Positions 14,244 to 25,122 of a stretch of 64,000 bases of DNA are shown piece after piece; within the stretch, counting starts at the first letter, position 1; every line of letters starts with the position of its first letter. This stretch comes from Polytrichum commune (lineage: Eukaryota > Streptophyta > Polytrichopsida > Polytrichales > Polytrichaceae). The stretch spans positions 17,422,001 through 17,486,000 of the forward strand of contig OX485803.1 in assembly GCA_950295325.1 (NCBI GenBank). Reading direction: 5' to 3'. Both the position numbers and the translations under genes were made by a program. The notes beneath the pieces are model-generated. The model had not been told where the DNA came from. It was given only the letters and a program-made list of their open reading frames with translations, and made no database searches.

Positions 14244-14730
14244 CTCCTGATTGATGAAGGTGCTGGAAAAACAGCTTGGTATATTCAAGGAGTGCAGAAG
14301 ATAGAGAGTGCAGGTTGTTGGAGAGAAGAGAGCCAAGCTGATGATATTCAGAGTGTTCCTCTTATTTCTGAAGAGTACAAGTATTTTGCTCCGAAACTAC
14401 AAGCACATATGGGGCAGTGAATTCATACAATTTACGGGAAGGAATTTGAGGGCTCAGAGTTTTGTTGTTTTGTTGGATTAGAGGCTGACAAAAGTTGCAG
14501 AAAGATTGCCATGCACGCTTGTGATTGACTATGACCAAAATGTGTCCATGCACCCTTGCTGCTAATGGAAGATTGTATGGCCTTAGACACACACTTGGTT
14601 GTTGGAACTTGACAAAGGATAGCTAGTTGTAGTGGCACGGTGAGAGTTCAAGAATCAGTTACCATTACTAGCTAGTAAGCTAGCAACAAGTTGTATTGTG
14701 AGAAGAGATCGATTATCCTAAGTTCCAATC

Positions 14731-14932
14731 ACTGTCCGGGGAGAACCGGCGGTTAGAGTTTGAGAAATCACTGGTTGAAGTTGAAGACTTGAGGAGGATT
14801 ACCGATCATTTTAGAGGAATCCATAGAAGAATATACCACCTCAAATGAATGAAAGCAAAACCGGAAGATGTGGTTGGATTTAGAATCACTGGGATCTTGG
14901 CCGACTATGCCCAAAAACTTTCCCAGACACTG
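14731..14932. mobile_element. Non-autonomous Mutator-type MITE
   Basis: About 200 bp long. The left end is ACTGTCCGGGGAGAAC and the right end, reverse-complemented, is CCAGTGTCTGGGAAAG. It is flanked by perfect 9-bp direct repeats gttccaatc at 14722-14730 and 14933-14941. The interior is homologous to the elements at 13820-14243 and, in reverse orientation, at 22580-22789. It is non-coding and is probably moved in trans by a Mutator-like transposase. Confidence 0.7.
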
Positions 14933-15191
14933 GTTCCAATCTCATCTATAATTGTAGCAACTGTAGCTAATTGTGATACTCCAATTAGACAGTCCAAGAT
15001 GCTTTGCAAGCAGAGAATTGTAATTTTGAAAATTTGACTTTCTTTTTAGTCAACAAATTGAGACCCACTATTTTCTTCCATAATTTTTTCTAAGGAAATC
15101 CATTTCATAACTTGCAAACCCAACCTCTAGGCTTATTTTGGTGTTATTGCCTCTATCTATAGTAGCGCATATGGGAGGGAAGCTATCTTAT

Positions 15192-15270
15192 GAGCAATGA
15201 GCAGTGAGCGGTGAGCGGTGAGCGGTGAGCAGTAACATATGAGCAATGAGCAGTAACATATGAGCAATGA
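15192..15270. repeat. Short tandem repeat of 'gagcggt/gagcaat' units
   Basis: A run of 7-bp units (gagcaat, gagcagt, gagcggt) is followed by two larger units containing 'aacatatgagcaatgagcag'. It is a simple minisatellite with no coding sense. Confidence 0.7.
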
Positions 15271-15411
15271 CTCCAAATTTAGTAAAGACACACGGGTTTA
15301 GGGTACATAACCAAAATTTTGACAAATTAATTGCATATTTTCAATTGTAAATTGCCAGTATTTTAAATGAAGCACACATGAAAGGGCCCTATTGCCATGG
15401 ATCATTTTAAA

Positions 15412-16190
15412 CACTTTCAATCCATTGCTGATTTTTATTATAATAATCCAAACCAATACATGTCATTTATTGACATCCTTATACATGTAGTTACAACCAA
15501 CACTTGCACAACTACTCACATTCCACAACACCAACAAGTTCAAGTAGGTGCATAACCTCATTATACGTATATGTAGGTGTCATAATTGTGAACCACTCAA
15601 ACCGCTCACGGGCTGAGTTAAGGCCCACAATCTACAAAAGCAAGGAAATTAGATATTAGAAATAGTCAATATGTAGGTAGCTACTAGGTTTTGAGACATC
15701 CGCCTATAGATGCGAGTTGTGTAAGAGACTGGTATTAGGTCTGGATCAACCCGGGTTCGAATCCGGTTGGTTACATTGACTGGTGCTATCCCAAATTGAG
15801 CTAATGATAAAGTAGGAATAATCTATAGGCGGATACCAAGAAGAGGTTACTACGCGGATGTGCGTAGAATCTTCTCGATTATTTTTTATTTTTAGAAACT
15901 TGTTATTATTTATTCGTGTGAATCAATCAAACCTCTCACGGTTGGGTCGTAGTCTAAATAGAATTGAAGTTACTAAATCATTTGAAATACTTTCAGTCCA
16001 TAGCTAATTTTTATTATAATAATCCAAATCAAAACATGTCATTTATTGACATTCAAATATATGTTGTTTAATAGAACACTTGCAATACTACTCACATTCT
16101 ACAATATCAGCAAGTTCAAGTAGTCGCATGACCTCATTATAGGTATATGTAGGTGCATGAATGAACTTGTTACTCTCATAATCCACCTTG
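15412..16190. repeat. Direct duplication of a ~190-bp segment, bracketing a SINE
   Basis: The segment 15412-15600 is repeated at 15988-16188 in the same orientation at roughly 80-85% identity by eye. Both copies hold 'tttttattataataatcca', 'tgtcatttattgaca' and 'caacaagttcaagtag'/'cagcaagttcaagtag'. The second copy abuts the 3' end of the Mutator-like transposase remnant at 16207. The SINE-like element at 15690-15895 lies between the copies. Confidence 0.65.
15690..15895 (+). mobile_element. tRNA-related SINE-like element
   Basis: A tRNA-like RNA polymerase III B box, GGTTCGAATCC, lies at 15754-15764. A possible A-box-like stretch (gtgtaagagactgg) lies about 35 nt upstream, the normal tRNA spacing. 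The body ends in a T-rich stretch near 15880-15893. Inside, the 12-mer ccgcctatagat at 15700 and its exact reverse complement atctataggcgg at 15820 could fold into a stem. I could not fix a target-site duplication, so the ends are approximate. A tRNA pseudogene is the alternative. Confidence 0.5.
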
Positions 16191-16206
16191 CACAAAATCT
16201 AAACAT

Positions 16207-17880
16207 TTAATAAAAATATTTACAATACACCCATTTTTCTTTTTTTCCCGATGCATGAGATGACATTTTCGTGAAATCCGGGCATGTGCAATGCGGGATG
16301 TCGCCAATTGTGATATGGTAGGTGATATCCTGCTTGGAGACAATGTTGATTATCACTCCAAAACCCGGATATGGAATAGCAGTGACTCCAACCACATAGT
16401 AATCTTCTATGAGTCCGGTGCTCTCCTATTTGTTTTTGTGATCCGCCAGCGGTGCTGTTGAATTACGACGTACTGTCTTCCCAAATCTGAATGTAGGGTG
16501 GACGTCTGGGTTTGGTGGCATACAAAAATGCGAGCGAAGGTTGGGAAGAGTTGTGATTGTTGAAAGCCTACGACGAGGGGACAATGCCTCCCTCTTCTGT
16601 AGTTGAAATTCAACATCTTCAAGTGCCAGAACCTCCTTTCTCAATAGATTGGTACCTAACTTCACCGGCCACGTGTTGGTTATTATAGGCCAATCCAACA
16701 CATATTTCTTCTTACTGCCACTCACACAACGCTTGATATCGTCAAGGCAAAACCAAAATTCATACTCCACATTGTTGGGAGAGCAAAATTCCTTCCTGAG
16801 CCCTTTGTATATTGGAGCAGGTATGTCATGTTTCCCAATCCCGACTTTGGTATTGCACATAGTCCCTGTAATGGCCTGCAGTGCCCAACATCGTTTGGCT
16901 GAGTTTGGTGGCAATCTTGCAATGTGCCACTTAGAATAAAGACAATCAGTCTCTAACACAGATGTGGTATGAGCCACACCATGAATTGCAGAATTCAACG
17001 ATTCCTCTATGCGTTGACAAGTTGCTCGGGTGTTGGGACAAAAAATGAAATATTTCACTTTGTCGGGTCGATAAGAGTCACAATCAACACCCGGTGATAG
17101 GTTGAGTTTGCGTTTGGTGGAACCAAAGAGCTCTGACCCTTCCAATGCACAATATCTAGTGTTGACGTCTTCTGCCCCTAGATAAGACTTCATGGCATCA
17201 ACCAATATTTTTGGATCTATATACCTGGTAGCCGCTTTGAGTTTCAAGGATGCCGAATCAAGACCTTTACCATCAGACCCCCTTTCAACCATGTCCGGTA
17301 ATTTGCAATTTGCATGAAGGCACGGATCATATCATCCACTGTAACTTCATATAAATAAGTCATCTTGTTGCCGGACTGTTGGAGCCATTTTTTGTATACA
17401 GTCTCTACAAGGTTGCATGTTGGCGTTTTCGCACGTTATTCTATTGTCATATCCTATGAACAACACACAAATATGAGGATAATAAAAATATAAGATATAT
17501 ATAATAATGAAAGAAAAATGAATGACATTGAATAATGAATTTTAATATGTACTTACAAATAGTATATGACCACCCCATTGTCTGTAACGAAAGTGCCAAA
17601 AACCCAACCACTCTGAAAGGCCAAGGATGCCTTCTTCCGAGGCAGATCCGGATGACAACCACCAAGAACGAATCATATGATACTTAGTCTCAGCGTCGTC
17701 CATTGTTTTCGCGTCTTTGTAATCCTTGTATATTTGTTTGTATTGAAACTATAAGGATGGTTTGATATATTTTTGGGTCACCTTATCCAAGCTCGTAGAC
17801 CAATTGAAAAGACATGTACACTCACGTGCAACCATGGACAAATACGCCACCCAATACGAAAAAAAAGAACAATCTACTGA
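16207..17880 (-). pseudogene. Mutator-like transposase, SWIM zinc-finger type, truncated copy 1
   Basis: Read on the minus strand. The first piece runs from about 17880 to 17557 and contains a C-T-C-L-F-N-W motif, then YKDAKTMDDAETKYHMIRSW and GFWHFRYRQWGG. It ends at a GTAAGT donor. After a 103-nt intron (17556-17454) a second exon runs to 16207 with WHIARLPPNSAKRCWALQA and a SWIM-type CTCPDF..CKY finger. The whole is collinear with the copy at 61.4-64.0 kb, including the intron position. The DDE catalytic exon is missing upstream. Damage includes in-frame stops in the first exon, at the start of exon 2 and at 16426-16428, a one-base loss in a G run near 17281, and replacement of the last zinc-ligand histidine by tyrosine. 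It is a dead transposon; the longest open piece is 288 codons. Confidence 0.75.
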
Positions 17881-18305
17881 GGCAGAGATGGAGGTAGGTT
17901 GTACGAACGAAATCGTAAGAAAATAACTTTAAAATCAAAATAAATTTGGAGGTATGTAATGCATACTATATTGTGCATGCCGAGAATACGATTCCAACGG
18001 TATATAGCATGAACAAAATGATTTTGTTTTGCATGTTTTAGAGCCAAAAAACAATTAGAGCATCTTAGATTCTTCTAAAATCTTAAAAAAATCAAGATTT
18101 TATGCAGGAAATCTAACCATATTAATTTCAGTAGACTTTGGCAATTTATGTAAAATTGATATCATCTCCAAAAATTCTAAAACAAATTGGAGTAAATGGC
18201 AAGGCTATAATCTATACACTTGATTTTTTCAAAAATAAATTAGAATATTTGAAAACGTTATAGCAACTCCGGAAAGTGACTCAAATCAAGGTGTATTTCT
18301 CTTCC

Positions 18306-18925
18306 AAATGGGTAGCCGTTAACGGCCACCCTTTTTATGATGCCAACTTCTGTGTTCTAGTTTAGGGTGGCCGTCAACGGCCACCTTTTGTATGATGCTA
18401 ACTTCTATTTTCTACTTTAGGGTACCCTTCTTGGGTTTCAGTCTTCATTTAACAACATAATTTCTTTGAAATAAAATCACATATATACATATATTTCTTA
18501 TGTCTGTTCCATCTAAAAGTGTGGCCGCTAACGGCCACCTTTGGTTGCATCTCAGATTTATTGATATATGTATTTCTTTTTTCATATATACACTCATTTT
18601 TATCCTTATTGAAATTCCATATTCTTTTCTATATATGTTTCTTTCTTCATGTATACACTTATTTCCTTCATTTTTTTTCTTCCAACAAGGGTGGCCGTTA
18701 ACGGCCATCCTTATTGAAATTTCAGATTCTATTCTATATATGTTTCTTTCTTCATGTATATACCCATTTCCTTACTTTTTTTTTCCTTCAACAAGGATGG
18801 CCGTTAATAGCCAACCTTATTGAAATGTCATTTAATTTTCTATATGTGTTTCTTTCTTCATGTATACATTCATTTCCTTAATGTTTTGTCCTCCAACAAA
18901 GGTGGCCGTTTAACGGCCACCCTTA
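18306..18925. repeat. Minisatellite with palindromic core GGCCGTTAACGGCC
   Basis: At least six copies of a near-perfect palindrome GTGGCCGTTAACGGCCAC occur at about 18308, 18365, 18523, 18691, 18797 and 18901. The last three to four sit in ~105-bp tandem units that also carry 'tttctttcttcatgtata'. The frames that run across the array (for example 18500-18823) are repeat translations, not a gene. The array lies just upstream of the decayed gene at 19096. Confidence 0.75.
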
Positions 18926-19095
18926 TTGAAATTTCAATTTTTTTTGCATATGTGGTTTTCCCTTATGTATACTCTCACTTTCATAAATGTTTTTGTATAT
19001 TATTTTAGTTTGCATATGTGATTTCTTTCATATGTATATATATATTTTTAATTTATTTTTATCTTTCATATGGATGATATTTTTGTGCTTTAGAT

Positions 19096-20700
19096 ATGGA
19101 AGTTGTACCTCTTTCTGAAGATCAACTGGATTTGCAATTGCATGCATTTTTTAAGAAAGAAATTGTCAACACATCTTCCCGTCTTGAACGGTTAAGGTAT
19201 CAACCAAGGGCAAAATCAAAATTCAACATTCTACTATTTCGAATGGTTGCATTGATTGTTGTTAGGTCTTTTTTGAAAAATAACGTTATAAATTTGGCTG
19301 CACATTTTGTAGCTTGTGGTTATATGGAGGGCAATGGGGTTTTTTACGTGGCCTCGGAAAACAATGAGGGGAAAACAATAGATGTTACCGATAGTATCAT
19401 TGAATCATAGAGTGAAAATTGGGTACGGACAAATGATATCTTTGAAAAAATATTGCAAACTGATGAGGACCTCAAAGTTTTCTCTGGCAAAATGTTCATG
19501 GTGTGGGATGGAAACCACCGTTTGCAAGCATGGTTACCCATTATTAATCGAGATCATAGACATGATCATGCTTGACATTATGCTGTTGAAAGTATTATTT
19601 TGGACGTCAAGGGAGATATTGCAACCATGTTGGCAGCTTTACATGAAGTGGTAATTCCTTCAATTTTCTCTTTTTATTTGTTCGGTTCATTTGGTTTTCT
19701 TTTAAGTTTATTTTTTATTGTATATTTATTTTTCTTGGCTTATCATTGGTTGTTTTATTTTGTCATGAAGAACCAAAAATCCCATGTTTGTACGAATTAT
19801 GTTCATAAGTTTTTCTGCATTCAAAGCATTGTTGAACAACCACTTTCATATTTGAAAAAAGTTGTCTCTAAAAAAGATCTTATTGCCGCTGATGCCAAAC
19901 AAAAATCCAAATATAGGACTTGGTTCCCTTTGACTGTTGAGGCTCTTAATGGATTTCTATACTAGGTTATTTTTCTAAAGTATTAGTTTTTCACGCATTT
20001 TTTTTTCTTGTATATATTTTTTTTCTTTTTATTTTGAATTCTATAACTATATGTTTTATTACATCTTATTTTTATTATGTGTGATTTATCATACTCTTAT
20101 ATATTTTTTCCTTGGCGTAGCAAGAGTTGTGAGATGTTGCTGCTACTGCTAAAAAAAAAAATTATGAGAAATACCCTGATTCTACACATTGGACTTCAAG
20201 TGCAGTGGATGAATTTGTTTCCAAAGCTGTGGAGAGGGTGAGATTGACTCTCATTTGGAACTAAAGAAACAACTTCCCATTGCAGATCCTAGATATTCTC
20301 CTATGTTCTTAGAGCAAGTGAAGTCTCATTATGAAACACACGATGAAAATCCTGAGATGACTCAAGAAAAACTTTGGATGTTAGCATCTTCGGCAATGGA
20401 TACATCTATGAAGATTAAGTGGTTTGAGAGGTAGAACAGTTCACCTACTCTTCGTGAGGCTCTTAAGTTTCCGAAACCAAAATTCAATGATATAGTGTTT
20501 CCTAAGTGACTTGATAAAGCTACTTGGTAGGCTCAGGTGATAATTTTTTGTCTATGTTTTTTGAATTTTTTTTTTTCAATCATTCAATTTTTCTAATCTT
20601 TATTTTGTATTTGGCAGTTGGCTATTGAGACCGAGAAGCTCTTTGATGCTACTGTGGCTAATATGCATGTGTCCATCAACTATCTTCCAGATGGTATGGA
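19096..20700 (+). pseudogene. Decayed multi-exon gene with a ParB/sulfiredoxin-like 'DGNHR' motif
   Basis: One reading frame runs from the ATG at 19096 through FMVWDGNHRLQAW (about 19495-19533) to AALHEV at 19645, interrupted by TAG at 19408 and TGA near 19573. After a probable intron the frame resumes with SHVCTNYVHKFFCIQS and ends at 19963. More exon-like pieces follow: EKYPDSTHWTSSAVDEF near 20170, then in another frame LPIADPRYSPMFLEQV, and after a further intron LAIETEKLFDATVANMH near 20618. A D-G-N-H-R motif within a W/L-rich helix is typical of the ParB/sulfiredoxin nucleotide-binding fold. Stops and frame changes show that the locus is inactive. Its relation to that fold is inferred from the motif alone. 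Confidence 0.5.
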
Positions 20701-22160
20701 TCTTTTGCCCACTATTTTTTATTTTTGATATTTGATTTCCAAGAACTTCAACAATTTAAACCTACTACCCGATTTATATCTACAATTCATTTTTGTTGTT
20801 CTTTATGTTTTGGACTTTGTAAATGTCACCCTCATGATGGTGTTATGATGTATTCAAATTTTACATTGATGTGTATTATAGTGAGACATTCTAACATGCT
20901 ACACTTGTTTTCAACATGAGTTTGCTTACACATTGTCTCCAATTACATTATTATTATCTCAACAGTTGAATGTATATTAGTTCATTTTTTATACAAAATT
21001 GTTATAGCAACATTCTCATTTGTTGTTCATTTGGACAATAGACCCTTACATGTAATTCCACAATCACAGGCCCCCAACGGATTTACAAACCATAACCGGG
21101 AAAAAATTGAAGGCTCACAGGTTCACACTCGCATGCTTACATACTAGCAAGCCCGAGTCATGTACATATTGGTATTTTTCATTGCTCACTACTTGCAATC
21201 TAGCATTCATATTGTTTGTCCTCCCCAATCTTCTTATTATTGAACCCTAAAAAATTGTTTCTTTAGGCGACGGTTATAGGATACTAGGGGTCCTATTACC
21301 AAATATTTTGTTTTCTTCACTGCTCACAAATTACCGCTCACAAGATAGCACTCCCCGCGCATATGGGTGGGATTACATTGAGCCACTAGGTCTTGGGGGG
21401 TGGACTCTTCATACCATGTACAAACTAATGTGAGTGTAAGGAGGGGTACCTCTTTAGAGGCATTAGCATATACAAGGTATACATGAGCGAGAGGTTTTCT
21501 TTTTCTTTTCTTTAGTAAGTGCATTTAAAAAGGCTATTAAGAATTTTGAAGTACATGTAGATGTACAAAAGGGGGCCTTGAAGTCTTAAGAATTAAATTG
21601 ATAATATATATGTTAGTTTCATCTAGTTCACCTTTTCATCTATTATTGTCATATGGTGATAGTCCTGAATGACTAGCTTGTTCATATTTGTTAGGGTTTG
21701 CATTTGGGTTCTAGGCCTTTACCAATTGGAGGCTCTTGAAGCGCTCATGGGCTTCTGAAATTTTTGTTCTTTGGCTTGTGACTAAGTTATTATGCTCTGG
21801 CTTTGTCTTGGAGTTATGATGCGATCTTTGAGTTACTTGCTATGTATGAAAAATTGTTCAATGACTTTCTCAATGAAAAGCGAAAGTGGATTTTATATGT
21901 AATGAAGGCTTACATAATTCATGACGTAAATTTTATATATGTTGTGAAGGCATTTATCACATTAAATTGAAAAGCTTAGTATAAATACCTAAGTCCCATT
22001 TTTCTAGCATGCCATTAGTTCGTATACATTTGTTTTTCTCTACAAACTTCTTGTATACATAGGGTTCAATTTCATTGTGACCCGCACACGTCATTTAGGC
22101 TCCCAATGAGTCCACCCCTCAACGCCACGTTGGATCATGCCATCGCGACGTGTAAAGAGG
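20701..22160. other. Intergenic, no gene seen
   Basis: The stretch is AT-rich with no supported coding region. Around 21050-21480 is a moderately GC-rich block that reads like an old repeat, but I found no second copy in this window. Confidence 0.5.
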
Positions 22161-22385
22161 GATGCCCAAGCACGGCTAGAAATCCCTTGTGACGCATAAT
22201 GGCTTGAAGATGAGATGATTAAATTGGGCGAAGAAGATGTTGTTGATTTGTGTGCAAACATCAAGGAATGTAGGATGCCCGAGCACGGCTAGGAACCCCA
22301 AGTGACGCATAGTGGCTTGAAGATGAGATGATTAAATTGGGCGAAGAAGGTATTGTTGACTTGTGTGCAAAGATCAAGGAATGCA
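22161..22385 (+). repeat. 113-bp tandem duplication, possibly of a former coding segment
   Basis: The unit 22161-22273 is repeated at 22274-22385 at about 90% identity. Each unit can be read as WLEDEMIKLGEE(D/G) followed by VDLCA.IKEC, which suggests a duplicated helical coding segment. Stops follow each unit (TAG after PEHG, and TAG after KLKE), so it is not an intact gene. The parent family is unknown to me. Confidence 0.5.
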
Positions 22386-22579
22386 AATTGAAGGAATAGG
22401 TGAAGTTCTACAAAAACGAGGTGCTCAACTTGGAGGGAAAAAACACCAAAGTCTAGTGAAACGAAGGTGCGCAAAGTCCGAGAAGGAACCGAGGTCTGGA
22501 AGAAAATGAAAGGGTGAGCCAGCTGATGGTGAACAGCGTTACAAGGGATCTGATGGTAAACAATGGCAATGCACAAGAT

Positions 22580-22789
22580 CAGTGATCAGGGAGATTGTTT
22601 GGGCATAATAATCGGTTGAGATCGTAGTGTTTGCAAGACTAACCAGTTACATGTTGACATCCTCCGGTTTTCCTTTATTAAATTGGGGTATATTCTTCTA
22701 TAAATTCCTCTAAAATGATCGGTAATTTTCCTGCAGCCTTGACTTCAACCGGTTCGTTTGTAACTAACTGCCGGTTCTCCCTGATCATT
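22580..22789. mobile_element. Non-autonomous Mutator-type MITE (210 bp)
   Basis: The inverted ends are CAGTGATCAGGGAGA at the left and CAATGATCAGGGAGA at the right (reverse complement), one mismatch in 15. The flanks are perfect 9-bp direct repeats gcacaagat at 22571-22579 and 22790-22798. The interior is the reverse complement of the elements at 13.8-14.9 kb. A more decayed relative lies at 26449-26625, where 'tccgggggaga' is followed by 'ttttttgggcataatcgg'. Confidence 0.75.
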
Positions 22790-22798
22790 GCACAAGAT

Positions 22799-23997
22799 TG
22801 AAGGTTGGAGGTTCCCACTACTATTGTGAGCAGCTAGCGTTTAAAAGAAAAGCCAAAGAATGGAACTCCTTGGGAAGAGGAGAAGAAACCTAACCCTGAA
22901 GTGGAGCCTGGCAATACAGAGATGAAGACACCTGGCCCCGAAGAGGAGCTTGACAACCACCAAACACAAGAAATCGCAAGCCGGAAGCGGAGCCGTGCAC
23001 ATTATAACATCAAGCTTGAATCGAATGATGTGATTCAGCTAAGAGAATGATTGTTGAGAAGATCTATATGACCAAAGGATTTACCCTAAATCAAGTTTCA
23101 CAATGACCAAGAAACACGCATCCTCCTCACACAACAAGCTCTTAAACCCTAAATTCAAAGCATTTCAAAGGAAAAAAAAATTAAAAAATTAAAAATATAT
23201 TCACTGCCTAAGCATAACACCACGCCACACTCAAAACTTGCACACCCCTATGAGCTCACACGCACCCTTGTTAGCCATACAACCCCATGAGAGAGGGTGT
23301 GGAAATGAGTCCCCATCAGGATTTCGGGGAGGTTATTCCTCCTTCCCTAAGGGTTTTCTTCAATGAATGAATTGTTGAATGTTATGAATGAAATTAGTCT
23401 CATTGTTTGGGATGACGGGATAGAGATCATACTCATTAGGCAAAAGGAACATAAGGTCTTTTTAAGGTCTACACAGCAATTTGGCCTCTATTGTCATTCT
23501 TCAAGGAATTATCTCAACAAATGTTTGATTTTTCTCTTGGGATGGTTTGTTCACATATGTTATATAAATATTGAATCACCTAAGAACAGATAGGCTAAGT
23601 TTTTTCAACCTAGGTATTGGGTATAAAGGCCACCCTTTGTTGATTATAACTTTGTTATAATTTTTGACTTTGAAGAATAAATGCCACCCTATTCCACCTC
23701 CTTTTTGAAAAATATTGGAAGTGTGCCCGCCAAGTATCTAATTCATTATCAAATTGAAGATTTTTGTGCTCAATAAATTGTCATAAAGGACCCCCCCCCC
23801 CAACTCCAATCATGTTGACTGTTGAACCTAAAACAAGTGATATATTTTAAGCACATAATCCATCTCTTTTGAACATACGTCTTTTTGATATTCACTCTTA
23901 GAGCCACACCTAACCACGTGCCTCTCAAATACAAGTCTCTGATTAAGATAAGTAACCAAATAAGGCATGTATACCTTATGTGCCAAACCTGACTTAC
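22799..23997. other. Intergenic, no gene seen
   Basis: A plus-strand frame at 23363-23593 has no recognisable domain. A reverse copy of the dispersed repeat lies at 23875-23925. A C homopolymer of about ten bases lies at 23791-23800. I see no promoter or RNA gene. Confidence 0.45.
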
Positions 23998-24201
23998 CAT
24001 TAAACGCGGCTCGACTGCATTTTGAGATGCATACCATAAAATTAGGGCCTTGCCGGCACTCTCATCTTCTCGCTCGCAGACCCACTCCACTTCCCGAGCC
24101 TTCTCAATGTTTAATACACCACATTCCAACCACCTCTTTCCAACCGAATTCTCCTCGTCCTCAAAAGGAGTTTCATTAAATTTACAGTGCAGAAGGGGCA
24201 C
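23998..24201 (-). CDS. Single well-bounded exon of an unrecognised protein
   Basis: On the minus strand an AAAACAG acceptor is followed by 68 open codons that end exactly at a GTAAGT donor, so the exon is phase 0 at both sides. The peptide is charged and protein-like (for example FNETPFEDEENSVGKRWLEC and REVEWVCEREDESAGKAL). I do not recognise the family. No partner exon with matching phase was found upstream or downstream, and the DNA directly after the donor is a dispersed repeat. It may be the remnant of a broken gene, or one exon of a gene whose other exons I missed. Confidence 0.4.
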
Positions 24202-24616
24202 CTGTTTTGATCAAGGCTTATTATTGGCATCAAAATAGTGCATGTCCAATGTGGTGCACACCAGTTCTTGGAAAAATCTACACGTGAAAATGTCATTACA
24301 TGTGACTCACTCATTGTGGTGGACAAAGGATTTTATATGTGTTGTTTTGTTGTTGAAAATGGTGTTGGGTTGTTCTTAAAATTTCATTTGAAGTTTCTTG
24401 AAACAAAGTCGCTACCGAGTACAGACATGATGGAGGGATTGCTCGCTTGCCGTCTCCAACAGTAGTTATTGAAGGTGTTGATTTCTCCTCCCAAGTCGTT
24501 ATAACCTAGTATTGTGGCACATAGAAACTGTTTGGGTGTATTCAAACATTTATTGTAAAAATTTGAAGTAATTGAACAATCTCGATGGTGGTCGTTACAA
24601 GTGTTCAACTACAGGT

Positions 24617-24688
<72 letters not shown>
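24617..24688. repeat. (ATC)n microsatellite
   Basis: An uninterrupted ATC/CAT trinucleotide run of about 24 units. It is likely polymorphic and is not part of a supported reading frame. Confidence 0.95.
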
Positions 24689-25122
24689 TTTGTAAATTAA
24701 TTTTTGTACATGTATATTTTCTGGGATGCGTATTTGAACTTCGTGTCAATCACCCCAAACAGTTTTGTTGAAGAGATTAACATCAACAATGGGCAGCCGT
24801 GATGATGATTTGGTGTTCTTGACTATACTCAGTGGGAGCACATTTCCAAATACAACCTCGAGGAATTGCAACAATGAATAATCTCGACGACAAAATGTGC
24901 GACCAAAGCAGCAGTGAAGCCAATGCAACATCCCAATCTCCGGGTAAATACAGTTTCCTGTTTCATGTAGTCGTGGAGTAAATCTATGTTGGCAAGGAGC
25001 AGCTGTAACTTGCTTAAATTTTGTGTTGCCAATCGTTGAGCTCAAACCATGACGTTTGCAGCTTTCAAGTGATCATGTATGTGAAGTTGAATCAACTTGC
25101 CAAATATCATTTGTTGTTGCAG

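Noticed and set aside
16649-16939. Plus-strand open frame of 96 codons
   Set aside because: It is the antisense shadow of the Mutator-like transposase exon on the minus strand.
18500-18823. Plus-strand frame of 107 codons with hydrophobic repeats, like a membrane protein
   Set aside because: It is a translation of the T-rich palindromic minisatellite; the residues follow the repeat period.
22596-22792. Copia-type LTR preceded by a GGGGAGATTGTT-like polypurine tract
   Set aside because: The inverted ends and exact 9-bp flanking duplications fit a Mutator-type MITE better; an LTR would give a 4-6-bp duplication.
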